From Peribacillus sp044761985 (GTDB taxonomy: Bacteria > Bacillota > Bacilli > Bacillales > DSM-1321): a DNA stretch of 64,000 nt. Positions within the stretch are counted from its first letter, which is position 1, and the number at the start of each line of letters is the position of its first letter. Of the stretch, positions 15,694 to 23,973 are shown piece after piece. The notes below the pieces were generated by a model. That model was not told the origin of the DNA. It searched no databases and saw nothing but the letters and a program-made list of their open reading frames with translations. The DNA is taken from the NCBI RefSeq assembly GCF_044761985.1, contig NZ_JBIWDK010000005.1:124001-188000 (forward strand), written 5' to 3'. The translations under genes were made by a program, and so were the position numbers.

Positions 15694-18600
15694 TTATATT
15701 TCAACAAAGTTCTCTGATTCCTCCATACGAACGGAAACTAATTTGGAAACACCTGACTCTTGCATCGTAATGCCATAGAGGACATCCGCTTCCTCCATCG
15801 TCCCTTTGCGATGGGTGATTACTATAAACTGAGTCTCTTGACTGAATTTCCTTAAAAATTGGCTGAAACGAACTACATTCGCTTCATCAAGTGCCGCCTC
15901 GACTTCATCGAGGATACAGAAAGGAACGGGCCGGACCTTTAAAATCGAGAATAAAAGAGCAATTGCAGTCAATGCTCGTTCTCCACCGGACAAGAGACTT
16001 AAGTTCTGTAGTTTTTTCCCCGGAGGCTGTGCGATGATATCTACTCCCGTATTCAATAAATCATTGGGATCTGTCAGTTTTAATTCAGCCCTGCCACCAC
16101 CGAACAGTGATTTAAATACCTGTTCGAACTGTTCACGAATCGCATAGAATGTTTCTGAAAAGCGTCGTTTCATTTCCTCATCCATCTCGTCGATAACCTG
16201 GAATAAGGTATCCTTAGCCTGCTGCAGATCTTCTTTTTGACCGAGAAGGAACTCGTACCTTTCGGCTACACGGGCATACTCGTCTATTGCTCCTAAGTTG
16301 ACCGTCCCCAATTCTTCAATGGCCAGCTTAATGAGCTTTACCTTTTTCTGAGCTTCTTCGATAGGTATCATTAATGGATACTTTTCTTTAGCCCCTTCAT
16401 AGGATAATGTATATTCCTCGCGTAAATGATCCAGGCGGTTTTCCAGCGCCACATCAAGTCGGGTTAATTTGACCTCTTCATCCTTGACCACTTCAACGAT
16501 ACCTTTATAGAGACGACTTTCCTCTTTCAAAGCTATTTCGAGGGTTTCGAGATGAGTTTGCATTTCGGTCTTTTCCTGTTTTTTGGCGGAAATATTTTCA
16601 ATGGCCGCATTCTTATCAAGCAATCTTTGTTGGGCCATGTCTTCAAGCGTTTCTTCCCCACTCGAACTGTCCGTCATTTCATTTGTTAAAAGCCCCAAGT
16701 CATCCTTGTTTTCAGTTAAGGTGCTGGTCTCTTTTGCCAAGTCCGCCTCAAGCCGTTCCATTTTTTCTCTTTGATTTTGAAGCTGACCGCGTTTTGAGGC
16801 CAATGTTACCCTTAACTCGCTCGTTTCTTCGGCAAGACTTTCCTTTGATGATTGCTGTGATTGTTTTTGTTCTGTCATTTCCGCTATAAGGCGGTCAAGC
16901 CCATCGATTTCCACTTTACAGGATTTCAACAGTTCTTCCAATTCTTCGAGCCTTGCTTTCTTTTGCTGTTGCTCTTCTAAATAGGAGTTTTTATCCAAAT
17001 CATAAAGGTGTAGGCGATCATTCACATTTCTTTCTTGTAGCTCGACTTCACGAAGTTCACCTTTCAGGGATTGCTCCTGTAATCGTAGCATTTCACCTGT
17101 TTTTCTCGTTTGTTCAAGCGTTTGCTCTTGAACACCGACATCCACCTTCAGCTGTTTTACCTGTTTTTCAAGCTGGTTCGTTTTTAATTCCATCCCGGCT
17201 AGCTTCTCATGTAATTCTTCAAGCTCGGTTTTCCGGGATAGTAGTGAAGTCGATTTTTGTTTGATCGTTCCACCCGTCATCGAACCACCAGGGTTGACGA
17301 CATCCCCTTCAATCGTAACAAAGCGGAAACGGTGCTGCACCATTTTTGCCAGTTCGTTGGCTCCTTTTAAGTCCTTTGTGATAATGACGGTTCCTAGCAG
17401 GTTTGCCGCGATGGAAGCATGTCTTTCATCATATTGGATCAACGAGGAACCTGTCCCGACAAAAGCAGGGTGATTCTTCAGCATCGATAGCTGGTTCGAT
17501 GAAATCTCTCTTCCTTTGATGACAGATAAGGGCAGGAAAGTCGCCCGTCCAAACCTGTTTTTCTTCAAGAAGGAAATGGCTTCACGGGCATGTTCTTCTC
17601 TCTCCACAACCACATGTTGCATCGCCCCACCTAGTGCTGTTTCGATGGCGGTTTCATATTCCTTTGGGACCTTGATCAGTTCCGCCACTGCACCTTCAAT
17701 GCCTTTTAGAGTACCTTTTGCTTTTAGGACTTCCTTAACACCTTGAAAGAAGCCTGCATAGTCCTCTTCCATCTCTTCAAGCAGTTCCTTTCGGGATTTT
17801 GCCTGTTGAAGGAATTGATAGGCCTTATATAGGGTCGTTTCCTGTTTTTGATACGTATCTTTTGCCGTTTGTAGCTTATTCTGTTGATTTCGGAAAGAAG
17901 TGACATGGTCTTCAAGCTGCTTGCTCAGTTTTTCCATACGCTTGGAGTATTCCGACTTTTTAGCAGTGATTTCCGTTCTCTCGGTAAGGAATTTTTCATT
18001 TTCGTGATCCAGTTTGGAATTTTTATGTTCCTGCTGCGTGAGTTGCTGCAGAAGGTAATGCTTTTCATTTTTGGCGGCAGCCTGCTTGTTCAGCCACTCG
18101 ATATAGTCACTTTTCTTCACTTCTATCAGGGCTTCAATGTCGGTATTGAATAGACCTAAGCTTTTTTGTTTTTCATGTAAAAGCTCTTGAAGCTGTTTTA
18201 CTTCAGAACTCAATGCATGCAGAACTTCCGTTTCTCTTTCCTTTTGTAAAGAAAGACGTTCAACGGCTGCCTTGCCCTCTATAATCGCTTTTTCAAGCTG
18301 TGATTTATTTTGTGCCGCATTCTTTTTCCGTTCTTTCAATACTTCTTTACGACCCTCAAGCTTCTCAAGCTCTTCGCTGGCGTTCAATAGCACTTCTTGA
18401 AGCTCGTTAATCGATGTTTCGAGTCCGGCAATGCTTCCTCGAACCTCTTTAAGATGCTCTTCACGTTCATGAAGCCTTCCAGCCAATTGTCGCTCCATCT
18501 CATTGTGTTTCCCAAGTTCCTGGGTAAGACTTTCCCATTTTTCATTAAGTTCTTCAATTTCAAAAACGGTCAAAGCCACTTCGATTTTTTCAAGTTCCTC

Positions 18601-19257
18601 TTTCTTATCCAAATATTCTTTGGCCAGGGAAGATTGAATTTTCAAGGGTTCCACTTGACCTTCTAGTTCATGAAGGATGTCATGAATCCTGTTGAGATTA
18701 TCTTGTGTTTCCGTCAGTTTTGATTCCGCTTTTCTTTTTCTTGTTTTATACTTCAAGACACCAGCGGCCTCTTCAAAAATAACTCGTCTTTCTTCTGCTT
18801 TGCTGCTAAGGATTTCTTCCACTTTCCCTTGGCTGATAATGGAAAATGCTTCGCGTCCAAGTCCTGAATCCATAAATAATTCAATGATATCTTTCAGGCG
18901 GCATCCTTGATTATTAATGAAGAATTCGCTTTCACCCGATCGATATACCCTTCTTGTCACACTAACTTCATGAAAGTCAATTGGAAGGGTGTTGGTCTCA
19001 TTATCCAAAGTCAAGGAAACCTCTGCAAAATTCAAGGCCTTTCTTGTGTCACTTCCTGAGAAGATGATATCTTCCATTTTTGCTCCACGCAGTGATTTTG
19101 CGGATTGCTCTCCAAGAACCCAACGGACTGCATCAGTCACATTGCTTTTACCACTACCGTTCGGTCCAACCACTGCCGTGACACCAGGTACAAATTCAAT
19201 CGAAATTTTATCTGCGAAAGATTTGAATCCTACAACGTCCAAGCGTTTGAGGAACAT
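15694..19257 (-). CDS. smc: Chromosome condensation protein SMC
   Basis: Encodes 1187 residues, close to the 1186 of B. subtilis SMC. It is the ATPase core of the SMC-ScpAB condensin that organises and segregates the chromosome. The N-terminal head has Walker A GPNGSGKS (31-38). Two long coiled coils flank a hinge at about 500-670 (with GGSMTGG), and the C-terminal head carries the LSGGERA signature and Walker B CILDEVEAALD. The open frame runs eight codons further, but MFLKRLDVVGFKSF is the universal N-terminus, and GGGGGAAAGG stands just before it. It follows rnc by 20 bases. Confidence 0.98.
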   Translation of the reverse strand: MFLKRLDVVGFKSFADKISIEFVPGVTAVVGPNGSGKSNVTDAVRWVLGEQSAKSLRGAKMEDIIFSGSDTRKALNFAEVSLTLDNETNTLPIDFHEVSVTRRVYRSGESEFFINNQGCRLKDIIELFMDSGLGREAFSIISQGKVEEILSSKAEERRVIFEEAAGVLKYKTRKRKAESKLTETQDNLNRIHDILHELEGQVEPLKIQSSLAKEYLDKKEELEKIEVALTVFEIEELNEKWESLTQELGKHNEMERQLAGRLHEREEHLKEVRGSIAGLETSINELQEVLLNASEELEKLEGRKEVLKERKKNAAQNKSQLEKAIIEGKAAVERLSLQKERETEVLHALSSEVKQLQELLHEKQKSLGLFNTDIEALIEVKKSDYIEWLNKQAAAKNEKHYLLQQLTQQEHKNSKLDHENEKFLTERTEITAKKSEYSKRMEKLSKQLEDHVTSFRNQQNKLQTAKDTYQKQETTLYKAYQFLQQAKSRKELLEEMEEDYAGFFQGVKEVLKAKGTLKGIEGAVAELIKVPKEYETAIETALGGAMQHVVVEREEHAREAISFLKKNRFGRATFLPLSVIKGREISSNQLSMLKNHPAFVGTGSSLIQYDERHASIAANLLGTVIITKDLKGANELAKMVQHRFRFVTIEGDVVNPGGSMTGGTIKQKSTSLLSRKTELEELHEKLAGMELKTNQLEKQVKQLKVDVGVQEQTLEQTRKTGEMLRLQEQSLKGELREVELQERNVNDRLHLYDLDKNSYLEEQQQKKARLEELEELLKSCKVEIDGLDRLIAEMTEQKQSQQSSKESLAEETSELRVTLASKRGQLQNQREKMERLEADLAKETSTLTENKDDLGLLTNEMTDSSSGEETLEDMAQQRLLDKNAAIENISAKKQEKTEMQTHLETLEIALKEESRLYKGIVEVVKDEEVKLTRLDVALENRLDHLREEYTLSYEGAKEKYPLMIPIEEAQKKVKLIKLAIEELGTVNLGAIDEYARVAERYEFLLGQKEDLQQAKDTLFQVIDEMDEEMKRRFSETFYAIREQFEQVFKSLFGGGRAELKLTDPNDLLNTGVDIIAQPPGKKLQNLSLLSGGERALTAIALLFSILKVRPVPFCILDEVEAALDEANVVRFSQFLRKFSQETQFIVITHRKGTMEEADVLYGITMQESGVSKLVSVRMEESENFVEI

Positions 19258-19277
19258 GACCTTTCCCCCTCTACTGT

Positions 19278-20021
19278 TCAACTATCTTGTTGAGTTTTTT
19301 TCTTTAAAACGGCCAATGCGTGTTCGGCGGCATGTTGCTCTGCCTCTTTTTTCGATTTTCCCACACCAGTTCCTAGATCTTCCCCATTCAAAGAAACCGT
19401 CGAAACGAACTCTCTATTATGGGCCGGTCCTTTTTCCTGCAGTATTTTGTATTGCAGAACCCCAATTGCATCCCGTTGGATAAGCTCTTGGAGCTGGCTC
19501 TTATAATCCATCACATGAGAAAAAGCACCCTCGTCTATCTTCGGAAACACGACATTTTTCAAGAACTGCACAACCGGCTCTAATCCTTGGTCAAGATATA
19601 AAGCGCCGATATAGGCTTCAAATACATCTGCAAGCATGGCAGGGCGTTCTCTACCGCCTGTCATTTCTTCCCCTTTACCAAGCAATACATATTCCCCATA
19701 AGAGAGGCTGTTGGCAAAGTCGACTAGTGACGGCTCACAGACAATGGCTGCCCTTAATTTCGTAAGCTCTCCTTCACTCATCATCGGGTATTTCTGATAC
19801 AGATATTTCGAGATTGTCAGTTCAAGTACTGCGTCTCCTAGAAATTCTAGCCTTTCATTATCTTCGTAAGGCTTGCGGCGATGCTCATTCACATAAGATG
19901 AATGTGTAAAAGCTTTTTTCAACAAATTTTCATCTTCAAAATGAAAACCCAGATTGTCCTGTAACTCTTTAAATTTATTATCCTTACTTAATGGTTTACG
20001 ATTATTTACGTTCCTACGCAT
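19278..20021 (-). CDS. rnc: Ribonuclease III
   Basis: Encodes 247 residues. This endonuclease cleaves double-stranded RNA in rRNA processing and mRNA decay. The catalytic signature NERLEFLGDAVLEL starts at residue 55, giving the usual Glu/Asp metal ligands, and a double-stranded-RNA-binding domain occupies the last 70 residues (GEDLGTGVGKSKKEAEQHAA). A GTG codon directly precedes the chosen ATG. The ribosome-binding site GGAGGG is 5 bases from the GTG and 8 from the ATG, so ATG is preferred, with one residue of doubt. It is followed by smc and ftsY. Confidence 0.97.
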   Translation of the reverse strand: MRRNVNNRKPLSKDNKFKELQDNLGFHFEDENLLKKAFTHSSYVNEHRRKPYEDNERLEFLGDAVLELTISKYLYQKYPMMSEGELTKLRAAIVCEPSLVDFANSLSYGEYVLLGKGEEMTGGRERPAMLADVFEAYIGALYLDQGLEPVVQFLKNVVFPKIDEGAFSHVMDYKSQLQELIQRDAIGVLQYKILQEKGPAHNREFVSTVSLNGEDLGTGVGKSKKEAEQHAAEHALAVLKKKTQQDS

Positions 20022-20068
20022 CACAAAAACCCTCCACTACGGTTCAAAAACATATTTTTCTTACATAT

Positions 20069-20098
20069 AAAAAGAAACCTGGCAGGAATTCCTGTCAA
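20069..20098 (-). terminator. Weak hairpin before rnc
   Basis: On the minus strand TGACAGG-AATT-CCTGCCA (20080-20097) is followed by GGTTTCTTTTT. It could end leftover transcription from the fab/acp operon before rnc. The stem is short and the loop is tight, so it may be only a partial stop. Confidence 0.45.
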
Positions 20099-20222
20099 GC
20101 TTTCCTATGTACCATCATACAGTATAATCCGCTTAAAGAAAAATAGCCAGCAGCGTTGATGCTTGACACATGGAACTTAATCGGAACTGCACGTATTCGT
20201 ATTTTCCAGACCCTTACATTAC

Positions 20223-20250
20223 AAGAGAAAGCCCCGTTAAAAAACGGAGC
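20223..20250 (-). terminator. Terminator after acpP
   Basis: The hairpin GCTCCGTTTTTTAACGGGGC on the minus strand (20231-20250) is followed by TTTCTCTT, 22 bases beyond the acpP stop. It is a plausible end for the fapR-plsX-fabD-fabG-acpP transcript. Confidence 0.7.
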
Positions 20251-20272
20251 TTTTAATCAAAAGACATTAACA

Positions 20273-20506
20273 TTACATAGTGCTTTTTATGTAATTCACA
20301 GCATCACCCACTGTGGCGATTTTTTCAGCGTCATCGTCCGAAATTTCCATATCAAATTCGTCTTCAAACTCCATGACTAGTTCGACTACATCTAGGGAAT
20401 CGGCACCAAGATCTTCTTTGAATGAAGCTTCAAGCTTTACTTCTGATTCTTCAACGTTCAAGCGATCTACAACGATTTTCGTTACTCTTTCTAATACATC
20501 TGCCAA
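20273..20506 (-). CDS. acpP: Acyl carrier protein
   Basis: Encodes 77 residues, exactly the B. subtilis length, with the phosphopantetheine attachment serine in DSL (Ser37 within GADSLDVVE). It carries acyl chains through fatty acid synthesis. A GTG at 20515 would add three residues, but the ribosome-binding site GGGGAGG overlaps its neighbourhood and leaves no spacing. The TTG at 20506 sits at a proper distance and restores the standard MADVLERVTK start, so a TTG start is called. It follows fabG by 58 bases. Confidence 0.96.
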   Translation of the reverse strand: MADVLERVTKIVVDRLNVEESEVKLEASFKEDLGADSLDVVELVMEFEDEFDMEISDDDAEKIATVGDAVNYIKSTM

Positions 20507-20564
20507 TATGTTCACCTCCCCTCAAGACATTATAAATTATATTTCAAAAAAATCAAACCTAAAC

Positions 20565-21308
20565 TTACATCACCATACCGCCATCAATATGAAGGGTTTG
20601 ACCCGTCATATAGCTGCTTGCCTCTGAAGCGAGAAACGTGGCAACTGATGCAATATCCTTTGGGTCACCGAAGCGGGCTAAAGGTATTTGTGACAGCATC
20701 GCTTTTTGCACGTCTTCCGTCAGTTCACCAGTCATATCCGTGGAGATGAAACCTGGAGCGATCGCATTGACCGTGATCCCTCTTGATGCAAGCTCCTTGG
20801 CAGTGGACTTTGTCAAGCCAATCACGCCTGCCTTGGCTGCAACATAGTTTGCCTGCCCCGCATTCCCCATCACACCGACGATGGAAGCCATATTGATGAT
20901 TTTGCCGCTACGTTGCTTCATCATTTGTCTTGTGACTGCCTTTGTGCAAAGGAAGACACCTTTTAAATTCGTATCGATTACCGAATCCCATTCTTCTTCC
21001 TTCATCCGCATCAATAAATTATCACGGGTAATTCCAGCATTATTGACTAAAATGTCGACCCGGCCAAATTGTTCAATGACCTCTTTAATCATTCCTGTTA
21101 CTGATTCACTATCTGATACATCGCATTGAACGGCAAATGCTTTTCGCCCAAGTGCCTTGATTTCATCGACCACTTCATTAGCTTTTGTTTCGCTTCCAGC
21201 ATAATTTACAGCTACGTCCGCTCCCTGCCGTGCGAGTTCCAATGCCACTTCCCTGCCGATACCGCGGGAAGCACCAGTTACTAGTGCCTTCTTACCTTCA
21301 AGAATCAT
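20565..21308 (-). CDS. fabG: 3-oxoacyl-[acyl-carrier-protein] reductase FabG
   Basis: Encodes 247 residues of the short-chain dehydrogenase family, which reduces 3-oxoacyl-ACP with NADPH in the elongation cycle. The cofactor motif TGASRGIG begins at residue 11. The catalytic Ser142, Tyr155 and Lys159 are all present (ASIVG and YVAAK), and the NNAG motif is at 89-92. Its start overlaps the fabD stop by 4 bases (ATGA), so it is coupled to fabD. Confidence 0.97.
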   Translation of the reverse strand: MILEGKKALVTGASRGIGREVALELARQGADVAVNYAGSETKANEVVDEIKALGRKAFAVQCDVSDSESVTGMIKEVIEQFGRVDILVNNAGITRDNLLMRMKEEEWDSVIDTNLKGVFLCTKAVTRQMMKQRSGKIINMASIVGVMGNAGQANYVAAKAGVIGLTKSTAKELASRGITVNAIAPGFISTDMTGELTEDVQKAMLSQIPLARFGDPKDIASVATFLASEASSYMTGQTLHIDGGMVM

Positions 21309-22252
21309 GCTAGTTCCCCTTTCAATGCTTCGACCGTTTTATGTAGGGTTTCTGTATTCGATACTGAGTGAATATTGACGGATCGGTCGATTTTTTTAAT
21401 CAATCCTCCCAGCACCTTGCCTGGTCCCACTTCAATGAACGTGTCCACGCCTAATTCAAGCAGCTTTTTGACACTATCTTCCCAAAGAACTGGTGAATAC
21501 AATTGTTCAATTAATTTATTTTTAATCTCTGATGGTTCTGTGATAGGCTCGCCCGTTACGTTTGAAATCACCGGAATGGGTGCCTGTCGGAAACTCACTT
21601 CATCAAGTACCTTTTGAAGTTGTTCAGCCGCAGGTTTCATTAATTCAGAATGAAACGGCCCGCTTACATCAAGAGGGAGAGCACGTTTTGCTCCGCTTTC
21701 CTTCGCTTTTGCGCTCGCAAGCTTGACGCCTTCTGCCGTTCCGGAAATGACGATTTGCCCCGGACAGTTAATGTTAGCCAGCTGAACGGATTCACCTGCA
21801 TCAGTAATATCAGCCGTTACAAGAGCGAGTGCTGTACGGTCCATTCCCAGAATTGCGGCCATCGAGCCTTGGCCATTCGGAACAGCGGCCTCCATGAATT
21901 GACCACGTTTTCTAACAGTATAGACAGCATCCTCAAAAGAAATTGCACCTGAGGCTACCAATGCCGTATATTCCCCTAAACTATGTCCTGCAGTGTAATC
22001 AGGCTGGATGCCCGCTTCCGCCAAGGCATTGAACAAGGCATAACTTGTAGTCAATAGCGCAGGTTGAGCATTATAGGTTACCGTTAATTCCTGCTGAGTG
22101 CCATTGAATATAAGCTCGGATAGCGCAAAATCCAGTTTTTCATCCGCCGTTTGAAAAATTTTCCGTGCTTGCTCATTTACCTCAAATAAGTCTAAACCCA
22201 TCCCTATTGACTGTGAACCTTGTCCTGGAAAGACAAAAGCAATCTTACCCAT
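21305..22252 (-). CDS. fabD: Malonyl CoA-acyl carrier protein transacylase FabD
   Basis: Encodes 315 residues. It transfers malonyl from CoA to ACP to make the chain-extending unit. The N-terminal FPGQGSQ, the active-site nucleophile in GHSLGE (Ser91) and a conserved GPFHS containing the partner histidine are visible. It starts 23 bases after plsX and is coupled to fabG. Confidence 0.97.
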   Translation of the reverse strand: MGKIAFVFPGQGSQSIGMGLDLFEVNEQARKIFQTADEKLDFALSELIFNGTQQELTVTYNAQPALLTTSYALFNALAEAGIQPDYTAGHSLGEYTALVASGAISFEDAVYTVRKRGQFMEAAVPNGQGSMAAILGMDRTALALVTADITDAGESVQLANINCPGQIVISGTAEGVKLASAKAKESGAKRALPLDVSGPFHSELMKPAAEQLQKVLDEVSFRQAPIPVISNVTGEPITEPSEIKNKLIEQLYSPVLWEDSVKKLLELGVDTFIEVGPGKVLGGLIKKIDRSVNIHSVSNTETLHKTVEALKGELA

Positions 22253-22275
22253 CCCAAACTCCCCTATCTCTATAT

Positions 22276-23265
22276 TTATTGGACTTTTTCTATCGTCTTC
22301 GCAATGGTCGGAATCACATCATGACTCACCATATCCCGGGTCTGACGGATCGCGTTATAAATCGCATTTGCGTCGGAAGAACCGTGTGCCTTGATGACAG
22401 GTGCCTTCAAACCGAATAATCCAGCCCCACCATATTCCGAGTAATCCATTTGATTTTTAATGCCTTTTAGTTCCGGTTTCACTAGTGCTGCGGCAATCTT
22501 ACTCTTCATATTGCTCATCAACGCGGATTTTAACATATGAAAGACACTCATGGCTGTTCCCTCAAGCGTTTTCAGCACCATATTTCCTGTAAAGCCATCC
22601 GTCACAACTACATCTGCCGGACCGTTCAGAAGATCTCTGGCCTCTACATTCCCTATAAAGGAGATGTCCGATGATTGCTGAAGGAGCGTGAAAGCCTGCT
22701 TCGTCAGCTCGTTCCCTTTTTTCTCTTCAGTCCCAATATTTAAAAGGCCCACACGCGGTTTTTCAATTCCACGCACCTTTTGGGCATATACGGAACCCAT
22801 TATGGCAAATTGAAGCAGGTGCTCCGGTTTCGCTTCTGCATTCGCTCCCACATCAAGAAAAACAAAACCTTTACCATCTATTGTCGGCAAGGTTGGGGAC
22901 AATGCTGGACGTTCGATTCCTTCGATTCTCCCGACAACGAACAAGCCGGCTGCCATCAAAGCACCTGTATTTCCTGAAGATATGCATGCATCCGCTTCTC
23001 CATCGGCCACTTGGCGGGCTGCTAATACCATCGATGCATTCTTCTTGCGACGGACCGCACGAACAGGTTCATCGGTACTTAGTATCTTTTCTTCCGTATG
23101 TATGATCTTGATCCGTTCATTTTTCGTTAAGAACTGGTTGATTTCGCCTTCGTTCCCTACTAAGGTTATTTCCACATCGGGAAAGGCCTCGACTGCTTTC
23201 ATGGCTCCTAATACCTGTGCCTTTGGAGCATTGTCTCCACCCATTGCATCTAGCGTTATTTTCAT
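22276..23265 (-). CDS. plsX: Phosphate acyltransferase PlsX
   Basis: Encodes 329 residues beginning MKITLDAMGGDNAP, the typical PlsX opening. It converts acyl-ACP to acyl-phosphate, the donor for PlsY in phospholipid synthesis. Further family marks include SSGNTGALMA and VVTDGFTGN. It lies 25 bases after fapR in the FapR-controlled operon, as in B. subtilis. Confidence 0.97.
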   Translation of the reverse strand: MKITLDAMGGDNAPKAQVLGAMKAVEAFPDVEITLVGNEGEINQFLTKNERIKIIHTEEKILSTDEPVRAVRRKKNASMVLAARQVADGEADACISSGNTGALMAAGLFVVGRIEGIERPALSPTLPTIDGKGFVFLDVGANAEAKPEHLLQFAIMGSVYAQKVRGIEKPRVGLLNIGTEEKKGNELTKQAFTLLQQSSDISFIGNVEARDLLNGPADVVVTDGFTGNMVLKTLEGTAMSVFHMLKSALMSNMKSKIAAALVKPELKGIKNQMDYSEYGGAGLFGLKAPVIKAHGSSDANAIYNAIRQTRDMVSHDVIPTIAKTIEKVQ

Positions 23266-23290
23266 GAACGTTCATCCTTTTCTAAGCAAG

Positions 23291-23848
23291 TTAAGAGCGA
23301 TACATTTCGAACTCACCTTTGAATACCATTTCATTTCCTACGTAGCTTCTGACTTCCACTACGGAACGATCTGCTTGATACTCCACCTTTTTAACTTTCG
23401 CTTTAGCTACCACTCTTTCATTTTCCTTGACAGAACGAGTAAATAGAATGGATGCTTTTGCCGTTAAGGCCAGTTCATCATTGATGACCGCCACCGCCAA
23501 TGAATTAGCTTGAGCAAAAAGGTGATGACCCCTTGCGATTCCATTGCGCTTAAAAACATGCTCTTTTTTTATATCTAAAATAGAAATTGCATTTTCATCT
23601 AAATTCAAATCTATTACTTCCCCAATGATCTCATCCAATGGCAATGCCCTTATTTCGTCACTGAATTTCTTCTCGGCTACGTTTTTTATACGTTCACGAA
23701 GCTCCGGTATTGATAATTCAAGACGATCGAGCCTAATTGTCTGGACGCTCACCGAGTACTTTTCAGCCAGCTCCTCATCCGTTACAAAAGGATTCTGTTT
23801 AATCGTTTCGATTAATAATTGCTGGCGTTCCTTCTTGTTTCTTCGCAT
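23291..23848 (-). CDS. fapR: Fatty acid and phospholipid synthesis repressor FapR
   Basis: Encodes 185 residues from MRRNKKERQQLL. It has an N-terminal DeoR-like helix-turn-helix (about 20-45, with EKYSVSVQTIRLDRLEL) and a C-terminal hot-dog domain that binds malonyl-CoA (GHHLFAQANSLAVAVI). FapR represses fab and pls genes until malonyl-CoA releases it. The longer frame from 23920 runs across the FapR operator and the promoter, so it cannot be the start. A matching operator lies just upstream, so the gene autoregulates the fapR-plsX-fabD-fabG(-acpP) operon. Confidence 0.96.
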   Translation of the reverse strand: MRRNKKERQQLLIETIKQNPFVTDEELAEKYSVSVQTIRLDRLELSIPELRERIKNVAEKKFSDEIRALPLDEIIGEVIDLNLDENAISILDIKKEHVFKRNGIARGHHLFAQANSLAVAVINDELALTAKASILFTRSVKENERVVAKAKVKKVEYQADRSVVEVRSYVGNEMVFKGEFEMYRS

Positions 23849-23869
23849 TTGAAGGTCACCATCCATAGT

Positions 23870-23888
23870 ATTATGACTAGGTACTAAT
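23870..23888 (-). promoter_or_regulatory. FapR operator
   Basis: The minus strand reads ATTAGTACCTAGTCATAAT, an imperfect inverted repeat that closely matches the known FapR site (TTAGTACCTRNTACTAA). It sits three bases downstream of the -10 of the fapR promoter, where bound repressor would block the start of transcription. Confidence 0.9.
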
Positions 23889-23891
23889 AGT

Positions 23892-23920
23892 AGTATATAT
23901 ATTTTAAAAACAGATTGCAA
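23892..23920 (-). promoter_or_regulatory. Sigma-A promoter of the fapR operon
   Basis: On the minus strand TTGCAA (23915-23920) is followed after 17 bases by TATACT (23892-23897). The FapR operator covers the expected start site. The -35 lies inside the hairpin that appears to end recG transcription. Confidence 0.8.
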
Positions 23921-23949
23921 GATTTTGTGGAAATTCTCACAATCTGTTT
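23903..23949. other. Inverted repeat upstream of the fapR promoter, between fapR and recG
   Basis: AACAGATTG and CAATCTGTT (about 23909-23917 and 23940-23948) form an inverted repeat around a 22-base loop. Read on the minus strand its end is followed by TTTTTAAAA. Transcription here runs from fapR towards lower coordinates, away from recG (which ends at 23974, and whose transcript reads into this hairpin), so it can act as the recG terminator. It overlaps the fapR -35. Confidence 0.6.
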
Positions 23950-23973
23950 TACTGTTTCATTCAATCAAGACGA

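Noticed and set aside
23848..23920. Longer FapR start in frame at 23920
   Set aside because: It would lie in the promoter and operator, and the known N-terminus begins MRRNK; the extension is non-coding.
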